Of a stretch of DNA of 64,000 nt, positions 19,068 through 27,048 are shown piece after piece (the stretch's first letter is position 1; every line of letters starts with the position of its first letter). Under the pieces are notes generated by a model that saw only the letters and a list, made by a program, of their open reading frames with translations, had not been told where the DNA came from and did no database searches. The stretch lies in the NCBI GenBank assembly GCA_023442485.1, contig JAEZZG010000003.1, forward strand, positions 1 through 64,000, written 5' to 3'. The DNA is from Actinomycetes bacterium (lineage in GTDB: Bacteria > Actinomycetota > Actinomycetes > Propionibacteriales > Propionibacteriaceae). The translations under genes were made by a program, and so were the position numbers.

Positions 19068-20471
19068 ATGCGAATCATTGAGCTCGCCGCAGAAAATCAT
19101 CGCAGTTTCCGCGATAGTTTTAGGCTGGATATGCGACGCCCAGGGTTCAGACGGATTCTACCCCCGGATGGCAAGACATGGGATGACGTTCTCTACCCCA
19201 CTGCCGCCATCTTTGGTGCCAACGCTTCAGGGAAGTCAAATGTAATCACCGCTTTGGCGTACATCCAGGCGGCATTGGAGAATTCAAGTGGATCATGGCT
19301 CAACAGAGATGCCATGATCCGCGATCCCTTTCGCCTTCAGCGGAGCGCGCGCGAGGGCACGAGTTCTTATGCCTTGACCTTCCTGCTCCCCGATGATCTA
19401 ACTGAGTCTAATGCCGGCGGTAGGCTACGACGATTCCACTACGAGTTCGAGTTGAGTCCAGTCGGAGTAACTCGTGAACTACTACGCGTGTACTATTCGT
19501 CCCGACCAACCACGCTCATCGACAGAACCCTCAAAGAAGACGGAACCACTGCGGTCAAACTAGCCTCAGGCCTCGGTGGAAAAATTTCCGTTTCCAAGCG
19601 AGAACTGGTACTTTCTCGAGCCGCTGTGCTTGAGATTCCCCCGTTGTCCATCATTTGCAAGAGCATTATCGATGGTGCCGACGTCGTTCCCGTATCCGAA
19701 GCCGAACGTCGTAGCCGACTCCAATCCCTCGTCAATGATCTTAGCGATAACTCGATCTCACTTGCCGAAGTCATTGTTCTCGCCTCAGTGGCGGATCTTG
19801 GCATCAGGACTGTATCCATCGACCAAAGGGAAGTTCCTGAAGAGTTTTTAGCCCAGCTCCGCGCACATTGGGAAGAGACTAGTCATTCATCGCCAGAAAA
19901 CCGTAAGGCTGAAGATGAGGGTGAATGGCGAGAACTCAGCGAAGACATCCTCAAGCGTCTCTTTAGAACCTTGCGCTTTACTCATGCTGGGGCAGAGGAC
20001 GAGGACGCATATCTACCTCTAGAAGCACAATCAGATGGAACCATGGCATGGTTAGCTCTGGGAAGCGCTATTCTCCGATCCCTTCGAAACGGGTCAGCAC
20101 TCTTGGTAGACGAGATCGACACCAGCTTGCACACCAACCTGACCCGAGAAGTCATTGAGCTCTTCAATGACAAGGACATCAATCGGCATGGTGCACAACT
20201 GATCTTCACCACTCACGATGCAGGGCTGATCTCACCGCAGAGCAATCTCCTCGACGATAATCAGATTTGGCTTACCGAGAAGGATGCCCAAGGGGCCAGT
20301 GAACTCTTCAACCTTGGAGACTTCGAGAATCTTCGTCGTAAATCCAACCGGGAGAAGCAGTATCTAGAGGGTCGTTTCGGTGCGGTCCCATCTCTGGCTT
20401 TTGGTCTTTTCTCATCACTTCTCGCCGATGAGTGCGACGTCAACTCACCATCCGAACGGACGGAGCAGTGA
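19068..20471 (+). CDS. AAA15/AAA21-family ATPase, RloA/AbiLi-like defence component
   Basis: 467 residues. It opens with IELAAENHRSFRD, typical of SMC-like AAA15 proteins, and has Walker A FGANASGKSNV near residue 47. Walker B is ALLVDEIDTSLH near residue 346, and the switch His is in IFTTHDAG near 383. The middle, about residues 100-320, is the variable insert of this family. The stop overlaps an ATG (TGATG) that begins the RloB-like gene, so the pair is co-translated. AAA15 plus RloB pairs correspond to AbiL-type abortive infection systems. Base composition is visibly lower in GC than in the flanking ychF and TRIC genes, which with the flanking repeats points to acquisition. Confidence 0.85.
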   Translation: MRIIELAAENHRSFRDSFRLDMRRPGFRRILPPDGKTWDDVLYPTAAIFGANASGKSNVITALAYIQAALENSSGSWLNRDAMIRDPFRLQRSAREGTSSYALTFLLPDDLTESNAGGRLRRFHYEFELSPVGVTRELLRVYYSSRPTTLIDRTLKEDGTTAVKLASGLGGKISVSKRELVLSRAAVLEIPPLSIICKSIIDGADVVPVSEAERRSRLQSLVNDLSDNSISLAEVIVLASVADLGIRTVSIDQREVPEEFLAQLRAHWEETSHSSPENRKAEDEGEWRELSEDILKRLFRTLRFTHAGAEDEDAYLPLEAQSDGTMAWLALGSAILRSLRNGSALLVDEIDTSLHTNLTREVIELFNDKDINRHGAQLIFTTHDAGLISPQSNLLDDNQIWLTEKDAQGASELFNLGDFENLRRKSNREKQYLEGRFGAVPSLAFGLFSSLLADECDVNSPSERTEQ

Positions 20472-21105
20472 TGGCCAAACGCAAGGCTGGATCGGGCAGA
20501 CGTCAACTGCGTCAACCTAAAAGCGGTTGCTCATCGTCGTCGAAGGTGCCAGAGGTAAGTCAGAGGACACCTATTTCCAGCTATTGGGGCGACATTTGAA
20601 AAATAATAAGGTCACCACCGATATCAAGGTGGTGGCTGGCGAAGGCGAGCCCAGCAAAGTCCTTAAACAGTGCTTAGGACACCTGAAACGGGAGCCCGAT
20701 TTCGATTTTGCCTGCCTGGTCGTCGACCACGATAACCACCCGGCACTGGACCGCACGATTAGCGACGCCCGGGACTACAATCTACGCAAGAGAAAACAAG
20801 AGTGCCCGGTTTACGTCGTCGTTACGAACCCGCAGTTCGAGTTGTGGCTGTTGTGGCATCTGCAGGACCAAACTGCCCACATTAGTTCATCGGACCTGAT
20901 GAAACTCGCTATCAAACATAGAATCGTCAAGGGTAAAAACGGTAAGTGCTTGTCAACAAAATTCCCTATAGAAAAAGTGGATGAGGCCGTTTCTCGGGCT
21001 AAGCACGCAACAGCGGAACCCAATGTTTGGAAGAAAGGCGTCAATCCCTATTCCGGAATCCCGTGGCTGATAGACCTCATCAAGACCGGCAAGGTCGCTC
21101 AGTAG
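20471..21105 (+). pseudogene. RloB/AbiLii-like protein with a one-base frameshift near its start
   Basis: The expected start is ATG 20471, overlapping the AAA15 stop with GGAG before it. It gives a basic N-terminus (MAKRKAGSGRRQLRQPK), but that frame ends at 20599. The RloB body lies in another frame, reading from 20527: LLIVVEGARGKSEDTYF, LVVDHDNHPA and NPQFELWLLWH are family hallmarks, and it ends at 21105. The switch falls at AAAA (20519-20522); five A residues would give QPKKRLLIVVEG and restore one protein of about 211 residues. No canonical slippery heptamer is present. A TTG at 20527 could start a shortened protein without the basic leader. Mutation, phase variation or a sequencing error are all possible. 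Confidence 0.75.
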
Positions 21106-21312
21106 AGCTTTTCTAGCTCATGGCTTTCGATCTGTCCCCAGGGCTCGCCCACCCCCGAGACAACGCTTGACCGTCATGCGCCTTCCATCTACACTCCGCC
21201 GGTTCTATGGATGTGAAGACGGCGGGCATACCGATCACACTCGCAGACGCACATCTACCCCGAACTAAACTCACTACTAGCAACATGCACAGGACAGATC
21301 GGCTTCCGCACG

Positions 21313-21359
21313 GATTTCCGGTTCGATATATGAGTTACTGACGGAGGGATGATGGACGC
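21313..21359. repeat. Right copy of the 47-bp direct repeat; diverged ychF end plus start of the TRIC gene
   Basis: Reads in the ychF frame as DFRFDI and a stop, against EFRFNV in ychF, then the same ribosome site and start codons. No ychF similarity is seen further left. This looks like a recombination or integration junction. Confidence 0.85.
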
Positions 21360-22101
21360 AGACACCCTATTTCGGATTGTCGACGTCACCGGTGTTGTCG
21401 CTAACGCCTTGCTGGGCGGAGCAGTGGCCAGGGCCAAGGGCTTCGACATCATTGGATTCTTGATCCTAGCCATCATCTCGGGCACTGGCGGAGGCATGAT
21501 GCGCGATGCCCTTCTCGGCACCGGCTTCCCCGTCGCCCTCACCGACCCGCTCTACCTCTCCTCTGCCCTGGTGGCGGCCTTGGTCGCCCACAGCTTCGAC
21601 CTCTCCGGCAAGCGGGCCTCAGCCATCTGGATCGGTGCAGACGCACTCGTCCTGGGCTGCTGGTCGGCGACCGGGGCCTCGAAAGCCCTCAACGCCGGGC
21701 TGGGCATCCTCCCCGCCCTCTTCCTCGGCGTCCTCACCGCCGTCGGTGGCGCGATGCTGAGGGACGTGATCGTCAACCAGATTCCGGCGGTGTTCGGCGG
21801 CAACCCTCTCTACGCGACGATCTCGGTGATTGGCAGTGGCGAAATGGTGCTCCTGCAAAGGCTAGGCCACCCCAAACTCGGCATGGGAATCGCGATCGTC
21901 TTGTGTTTCGTCCTGGCGTTGCTAGCCAGGTGGCGCAAATGGGTGTTGCCGACGGCTGCGTCCTTGACGATGTCTTTGCGACTCCCCCAGCGGCTGAGCA
22001 GACGCCAGCAGGTGATTCGATCCGCCTATCCCAGTGACTTCACCGACGCCTCAACTAAGCGCGACTATCGAGATGCGGAGAAGAAGACTGCAGAACCCTA
22101 G
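21352..22101 (+). CDS. TRIC/UPF0126 family cation channel
   Basis: 249 residues with seven hydrophobic segments in two repeated halves. Each half has the family Gly-rich signature: ISGTGGGMMRDALLG near residue 45 and VLTAVGGAMLRDVIVN near 130. TRIC channels are trimeric potassium-permeable channels in the cell membrane; close relatives have been linked to glycine uptake. ATG 21352 stands four bases after GGAGG, better than ATG 21349, which abuts it. The start lies inside the right copy of the cassette-flanking repeat, so this gene probably sat directly behind ychF before the insertion. The C-terminus is a basic and acidic tail of about 45 residues. Confidence 0.82.
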   Translation: MDADTLFRIVDVTGVVANALLGGAVARAKGFDIIGFLILAIISGTGGGMMRDALLGTGFPVALTDPLYLSSALVAALVAHSFDLSGKRASAIWIGADALVLGCWSATGASKALNAGLGILPALFLGVLTAVGGAMLRDVIVNQIPAVFGGNPLYATISVIGSGEMVLLQRLGHPKLGMGIAIVLCFVLALLARWRKWVLPTAASLTMSLRLPQRLSRRQQVIRSAYPSDFTDASTKRDYRDAEKKTAEP

Positions 22102-22139
22102 GCCTGTCGACGCCGATCCTGGATAAAACCAGGGCGATC

Positions 22140-24020
22140 TCATGGGGTGGGCGTGGCAGTCGGGGTCTCGGAAGGTAACCCAGCCAGAAACTTTTCTTGT
22201 TCAGCATCAGACTTTTCCGACCTATCCTTATCGCGGAGCAAATGCTGATTATAGAAATGACTCTTCAACCCTAAGTCCGAGTTCACCTGGTCAAAACCGT
22301 AGGTCTCAAAGAGTGTCTTTTGCCCCGAATAAAGATTCGTTCCTAACCCCAGACGATCTCCGTCAATCCGAACACCGATCGAAGCCAAGATCGTCGGGAA
22401 GAGATCGAAGGGGCCAAAGACGCGGTTGGAGGTGCGATCCGGGCCGGGGTCGGGGGCGCCGTTGAGGAAAATGTTGACGATGGTTCTGTCATAGTCCGGA
22501 TCCCAACCCTCGAAGAAGGTCACATCCATCGACTTGTGGTCACCGGTGAGAATAATCACAGTGTCCTCGTACCACGGCTGCTGTTGAATCCACCGAACGA
22601 GCTTGGTGACTTCCTTTTGTGAGTAGTGGATCACGTTGCCGTACTGAAACTTTGAGGGGAATTCGGTGGTATTCGGGGAAAGATAGCCGTCGTTATTGTG
22701 GGTGTCGGCATTCTCGATCACGAAGTAGAACGGCTGGTCCTGGGCCGCGATCCGGGTCAGCTCCGTCTTGGAAAACTCATAGAGTTTATCGTCCTCGAAA
22801 CCCCACCAAACGTAGTAGTCCTCGGGGATCAATCCGCGCTCCCTGGCCGTGCGCAGATCAAACAGCTCAAAGTTGCCGTGCTCAGTCAAGTAGTCGTCAA
22901 GCTGGTAGTAGGCCGCCATATCTGAGCCACGCATGAAGTAGGTGTGGTAGCCGTGGTCATACAAAATATCGCCGAGGGTGCGGAAATCTGGATAGGAGAT
23001 CAGGCCCGAATGGGTCCGGTTGTTGCGCGGAATCATCGGGATGCCGGCGGTGATATTGAGAATCCCGGCCAAGGTGTGGTTCGATCCGATGGGTTGGAGC
23101 GGGCCACCAAACTTATCGGTGTTGGAGAAGCTCACCCCTTCACGTTCAAGCTCAGCTAAATCAGGCATCAAAGATTGGTCAAGGTAACCGCCTTCGTCCT
23201 TGGAGTAGAAAGAATTCTCAACCGATTCCAGGTAGATGTGGACGATATTCTTCGGGTGCTGCGGGAAATGCAGAATCGAGTCAACAGGCTCGACATAGTG
23301 ATCTTGGATGAAGTCGGAATCGACGGTGTGCATCCTGATGAAGTCGCGCACCGGAAGCACCGAGATCATCAGCCACAGCGACCAAGCCAAGAACACCACC
23401 AAGATACCGGCGGCGATCTGGCGGACCCGGCGCGCAGCAAGCCTCATTCGCGTCCCGGCCAGCCTCAGGTCAACGAAGACGAAGGGGATCAGCGCTCCCA
23501 GGATCGCCAGGCAGGCCACTGGGACGATCACATGAGAGGTCAATGACTCTACCTGCGCGGGCGTCCCGCCGAACTGGCCGGAGTTGACCAAGAAGAACTG
23601 CATCTGGTCAGCGGTAATGTAACCGAAGTTACTCTTTAGCCACAGCGCCCCGCAGCAGAGGACCCCGGCCAGGGTGGCGGTGATTAGCCCCAGTAGCGAG
23701 ACCACCCACGTCGTCCAGCGGAACCTGCGCTCGCGCACGACGATGAGGCCGAGACGGCGTCCTCCCCACAACAGAAGGCCAACAGCAGCAGACATCCCTA
23801 ACATCCCGATCGCCATGATGACGACGTGTTTGAGCGGAGGATTGCTGGTGTAGACCGGCAGACGCGGGTATGTGACCGCCAAAGCGATCATCACAGAGGC
23901 TAACGAGAAGACGCCAACGTGAACGCCTGTGACGAGCGCCCTCCCTGTTCTTCCACCAATCAAGAACGCCACGACGGCACAAACAAGGACGGCACCAACC
24001 TGAACCAACGCGATGGGCAC
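22140..24020 (-). CDS. OpgB/LtaS-like phosphoglycerol transferase (sulfatase fold)
   Basis: 626 residues: five membrane segments up to about residue 225, then an extracellular sulfatase-fold domain. IVHIYLESVENS near residue 260 supplies a metal ligand, SNHTLAGILNITAGIP near 315 contains the probable nucleophilic Thr, and ILTGDHKSMDV near 490 is the late metal site. The arrangement resembles OpgB/MdoB more than LtaS. The family moves phosphoglycerol from phosphatidylglycerol to a glycan or polymer acceptor outside the membrane. The acceptor in this organism is unknown. GTG 24020 has AGGA four bases before it. The gene behind it on the same strand, starting at 25143, may be in the same operon. 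Confidence 0.85.
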   Translation of the reverse strand: MPIALVQVGAVLVCAVVAFLIGGRTGRALVTGVHVGVFSLASVMIALAVTYPRLPVYTSNPPLKHVVIMAIGMLGMSAAVGLLLWGGRRLGLIVVRERRFRWTTWVVSLLGLITATLAGVLCCGALWLKSNFGYITADQMQFFLVNSGQFGGTPAQVESLTSHVIVPVACLAILGALIPFVFVDLRLAGTRMRLAARRVRQIAAGILVVFLAWSLWLMISVLPVRDFIRMHTVDSDFIQDHYVEPVDSILHFPQHPKNIVHIYLESVENSFYSKDEGGYLDQSLMPDLAELEREGVSFSNTDKFGGPLQPIGSNHTLAGILNITAGIPMIPRNNRTHSGLISYPDFRTLGDILYDHGYHTYFMRGSDMAAYYQLDDYLTEHGNFELFDLRTARERGLIPEDYYVWWGFEDDKLYEFSKTELTRIAAQDQPFYFVIENADTHNNDGYLSPNTTEFPSKFQYGNVIHYSQKEVTKLVRWIQQQPWYEDTVIILTGDHKSMDVTFFEGWDPDYDRTIVNIFLNGAPDPGPDRTSNRVFGPFDLFPTILASIGVRIDGDRLGLGTNLYSGQKTLFETYGFDQVNSDLGLKSHFYNQHLLRDKDRSEKSDAEQEKFLAGLPSETPTATPTP

Positions 24021-24138
24021 GAATTCCTACACCTCCCGACACTAGTGCGATAACACCGGATCAGCACTTCGGTAACTTATTCTCGCCATGATATATCCAC
24101 CTCGCGCCTAGGGCACGTTAAGGAATCGTCGCGATTGA

Positions 24139-25143
24139 CTATCTCGCGCACTGGTCGAGCTGGCTAAACCCCGTTAAGGAGACGGATTTGCTTTCCCGGT
24201 CATAGACCTCGCCGATCGGTTCTTTCAGCGGGCACCCCTTGCGGATCGCATCAATCAGGGCCTGGGCGTAATCGTCATACCAGGAAGGTTGCTGCGGTTG
24301 TGGCGTAGCCGTCGGGTCTGGACGGTTCGGATCGGACGACGGGGAGGGGCTCGCACTCGGGGTAGGCATCTGAGCGGGCAAAGAAGCCAGGGTCAGCAGC
24401 ACCGTCTGAGCAGCGGATTGTCCCATCTGGGTGGCTCCGAAATCAGCCGCGCTGCCGACGACGACCTTGTACATTGACGAATACCACGCACGCCCGGGCG
24501 GATAACTTCGAGAGGTGAGATTCGCTAGGGTCTCCACCACATCATCTGCATCGTGGAATCGCAGGGCTGAATAGAAAGCCCGGTAGTCGAACTCGTTCAC
24601 ATCGACGAGATAGGCCCCAGCTCTCAGATCTGCTTCGACGTCAGCGAGGATCGACAGCACCATGTTGTTCTTATTAGAGAAGGAGAAGCGCAACTGCTTA
24701 GACGCAGCGCTGACGGCCAGTTCATCCTTCGTCAACGGAACCTTTCCGAGATCGTCTTGGTTCCTGCTGAGCAGGTCTGGGCTGGAAACCACCGTGATCG
24801 TTCGCGGTGACGGATCATACTGGTTCGCCCCAAAGACATCCATGACGACTTGAATCATCTGGTCACGGTCTAGCCCCGGTTTGGCGACCACCGTCATCTC
24901 CTCCACACCGGGAGTGGCAAGACTCGAATCGTCACGGCCTACAAAGTTGACCGACTCCACAAATGGGTTATCTGATATAGCTGAGATCACCGGGGCTGGG
25001 TCGCGGTAGACGACTTCGGATGAGCGGGCCGCCTCGATGCGTCCGTCGAGGAGTAAGAAGACAATCACCACGACGGCGACCGCACTCACGATCACCTCGA
25101 GGGGGTTCTTCTTCACAAAGCTGAGAGCCCGAGAAAGGTTCAT
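24139..25143 (-). CDS. Membrane-anchored extracellular protein of unknown function
   Basis: 334 residues. One membrane segment (IVSAVAVVVIVFLLL, about residues 20-35) follows a short basic N-terminus, so most of the protein lies outside. Residues 255-285 are a Pro/Ser/Thr linker, followed by a small C-terminal module with two Cys. No family recognised. It lies 118 bp ahead of the phosphoglycerol transferase on the same strand, so a role in the same envelope pathway is plausible. ATG 25143 follows GGTAGG; GTG 25146 is the alternative. Confidence 0.65.
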   Translation of the reverse strand: MNLSRALSFVKKNPLEVIVSAVAVVVIVFLLLDGRIEAARSSEVVYRDPAPVISAISDNPFVESVNFVGRDDSSLATPGVEEMTVVAKPGLDRDQMIQVVMDVFGANQYDPSPRTITVVSSPDLLSRNQDDLGKVPLTKDELAVSAASKQLRFSFSNKNNMVLSILADVEADLRAGAYLVDVNEFDYRAFYSALRFHDADDVVETLANLTSRSYPPGRAWYSSMYKVVVGSAADFGATQMGQSAAQTVLLTLASLPAQMPTPSASPSPSSDPNRPDPTATPQPQQPSWYDDYAQALIDAIRKGCPLKEPIGEVYDRESKSVSLTGFSQLDQCAR

Positions 25144-25201
25144 CACCTACCCAATCCTTAGTGTGAGGCAAACTCGAGGTTGTGCAATCCAGCCAGGGAC
25201 G

Positions 25202-25238
25202 CGTCACAGTGGTCTAGATTCGTCTAAGGGCTGTGACG
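25202..25238. promoter_or_regulatory. Inverted repeat in a divergent promoter region
   Basis: CGTCACAG and CTGTGACG, a perfect 8-bp pair separated by 21 bases, between the membrane-anchored gene and the pyridoxine kinase gene. It could be a regulator site or an RNA hairpin; no function can be assigned. Confidence 0.35.
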
Positions 25239-25336
25239 GGATGCACTTCCTCTGTCCTTAGTATCTGCACTCTACCCCACCCTCGAAACCTGGTTCGTTT
25301 CAGGTCCGATTGTCCAGCAGAGTAAAGTTTGGGTAA

Positions 25337-25390
25337 CAGGGTCGGTTTCGGCCCTGATATCTGTCGTCCCTGACATGTAACGGACACAGC
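25337..25390 (+). promoter_or_regulatory. Two consecutive hairpins in the leader of the pyridoxine/HMP kinase gene
   Basis: First stem CAGGGTCG/CGGCCCTG with a GTTT loop (25337-25356), then CTGT-GTCC against GGAC-ACAG with a one-base bulge (25361-25390). The second ends about 33 bases before the gene start. No TPP-riboswitch core is seen. It may be a regulatory leader. Confidence 0.35.
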
Positions 25391-25423
25391 ATAGTGCAGT
25401 ACCTTCTCTCCAAAAGGGATAAC

Positions 25424-26239
25424 ATGACCACATCTCCTACACCCGCAAAAGCTCTTGTCATTGCCGGTTCTGAAGCTACCGGCGGGGCTGGAATCCAGGT
25501 TGATCTGAAGACCTTCCATCAACTCGGCGTCTACGGGATGGGCGCCTTGACTTGTATCGTTTCCTTCGATCCGAAGAACGGATGGAATCATCGTTTCGTC
25601 CCCGTCGATCCCCAGGTCATTCACGATCAGATCGAAGCCGCCACTGCCGCCTACGACGTCGACACCGTCAAGATCGGTATGCTCGGCACCGTCCCCACCA
25701 TCGATGCCGTTGCCGAAGCGATCAGTTCCCGGACGTGGAAGAATGTCGTCCTCGATCCGGTCTTGATTTGTAAGGGTCAAGAACGCGGCCACGCCTATGA
25801 CGTCGACGCCGCCCTCAAATCCAAGATTCTCCCGCTGGCAACCGTCGTCACCCCCAATGTTTTTGAAGCATCGGCCCTGTCCGGGATCGAGATCGCCTCC
25901 GAGGATGATCTCGGGGAAGCCGCGCGAAGAATCGGGGAATCCGGCCCGAAGTACGTCATCGCGAAGGGAGGGGTCGAACTTCCCGGAAGTGAAGCCGTTG
26001 ACTTGCTGTGGGACGGAGAAAACATCACCCGTTTTGCGGTGCCGAAGATCGGTGAGGAACGCGTCAGTGGAGCCGGCTGCACCCTTGCCGCCGCGATCAC
26101 CGCGGAACTAGCTAAGGGAACCGAGATCGTCGAGGCCACCCAAATCGCCAAGGATCTGGTCACCAAAGGTATCGAAGGCCGCCTGACTAGCAATCATCCA
26201 CACCGCACCTTGTGGCAGCGGGCCATCCTCGATAACTAG
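25424..26239 (+). CDS. pdxK: Pyridoxine/pyridoxal/hydroxymethylpyrimidine kinase (PdxK/ThiD2 type)
   Basis: 271 residues of the ribokinase-like fold. ALVIAGSEATGGAGIQVDLK at the N-terminus is the ThiD/PdxK substrate loop, and RVSGAGCTLAAAI near residue 210 holds the catalytic Cys/anion hole. VTPNVFEASALSG is typical of the family. It phosphorylates B6 vitamers, and possibly hydroxymethylpyrimidine for thiamine; sequence alone does not separate the two. ATG 25424 follows AAAGGGA; the in-frame ATG 25394 lacks a site. A phosphoribosyltransferase gene follows 34 bp downstream on the same strand. Confidence 0.85.
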   Translation: MTTSPTPAKALVIAGSEATGGAGIQVDLKTFHQLGVYGMGALTCIVSFDPKNGWNHRFVPVDPQVIHDQIEAATAAYDVDTVKIGMLGTVPTIDAVAEAISSRTWKNVVLDPVLICKGQERGHAYDVDAALKSKILPLATVVTPNVFEASALSGIEIASEDDLGEAARRIGESGPKYVIAKGGVELPGSEAVDLLWDGENITRFAVPKIGEERVSGAGCTLAAAITAELAKGTEIVEATQIAKDLVTKGIEGRLTSNHPHRTLWQRAILDN

Positions 26240-26273
26240 ACACTGGACCACCGGACACAGGAAGGACCTGCCG

Positions 26274-26786
26274 ATGGCATATCACGCCGATTCATCACAT
26301 CTGGACGATAAGGAGATCCTGACCTGGGAAGGTTTCGGCCTCGCCCAGCGTGAACTCGCCCAGATGATTGCTGACTCCGGTTTCAACCCCACCCTGGTGA
26401 TCGCGGTTGCCCGAGGTGGGATGATCCCGGCTGGGGCCTTGTCCTATTCACTCGGCGTCAAACCGTCCGACGCGATCAATGTCGAGTTCTACACTGACGT
26501 GGGGAAAACTCTGCCTGATCCGGTGGTGCTGGCTCCCATGCTTGACCCGGCATCTCTGGTCGACAGCCGTATCCTCGTGGTTGACGATGTCGTCGATTCT
26601 GGACGCACCTTGGCGGTGGTAGTCGATCTGCTACGCGAAGAAGGGGCCGAGAATGTGAAATCGGCGGTGCTCTACGGCAAGTCCACCTCGGTGATTGAGC
26701 CAGATTATGTGTGGCGACGCACCGATAAGTGGATTGTGTTCCCGTGGTCGGCTGAGCCTCCGGTACAGCCGGGGCAGCCTGGGTAA
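26274..26786 (+). CDS. Purine-type phosphoribosyltransferase
   Basis: 170 residues with the PRPP-binding motif ILVVDDVVDSGRTL near residue 102 and VIAVARGGMIPAGALS near 42, the type I PRTase pattern. The size and the hood segment resemble xanthine/hypoxanthine-guanine enzymes of salvage, but the base cannot be fixed. The start has CAGGAAGG before it. The last residues (PPVQPGQPG) are encoded by the first unit of the tandem repeat that continues downstream, so the repeat has grown into the gene's 3' end. Confidence 0.8.
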   Translation: MAYHADSSHLDDKEILTWEGFGLAQRELAQMIADSGFNPTLVIAVARGGMIPAGALSYSLGVKPSDAINVEFYTDVGKTLPDPVVLAPMLDPASLVDSRILVVDDVVDSGRTLAVVVDLLREEGAENVKSAVLYGKSTSVIEPDYVWRRTDKWIVFPWSAEPPVQPGQPG

Positions 26787-26891
26787 CTGGTGTAGCCGGG
26801 GACCTGAGTAGCTGGTCTAGACAGTGTAACCGGCGACTCGGGTAACTGGTGTAGCCGGGGACCTGGGTAACTGGTCTAGCCGATATAGCAG
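26763..26891. repeat. Degenerate intergenic tandem repeat, array 1
   Basis: A 26-base unit starting GGGTAACTGGTGTAGCC occurs exactly at 26781-26806 and again at 26840-26865. A shorter variant follows (GGTAACTGGTCTAGCC) and a mutated copy lies between (GAGTAGCTGGTCTAG). The array begins inside the phosphoribosyltransferase 3' end. Units are not spaced like CRISPR repeats. Confidence 0.7.
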
Positions 26892-26954
26892 AGGAACCCT
26901 GGCCAAATGGTACAGCGGATTTCGCTGGGTTCGCCGAGTTAGCCGGTAACGCGT

Positions 26955-27001
26955 GATCCCCCGGGGTTGGCTAGGCTCGTGTGAGCCGGCCCCGGGGGAT
27001 C
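26955..27001. terminator. Bidirectional terminator hairpin between convergent genes
   Basis: Perfect 12-bp stem GATCCCCCGGGG / CCCCGGGGGATC, with an inner GGCT/AGCC helix, between the convergent phosphoribosyltransferase and aminopeptidase genes. T-runs are weak on both sides. Confidence 0.7.
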
Positions 27002-27048
27002 GTTGTCTTGTTACGGCTGCCTGAGGGTGCAGCTTGCGGTTTATCGCC

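Noticed and set aside
20471..20527. Programmed -1 frameshift in rloB
   Set aside because: The zero-frame codons CCT AAA AGC do not allow tRNA re-pairing at a canonical slippery heptamer (the slip would put tRNA-Lys on TAA), so a mutation or read error is simpler.
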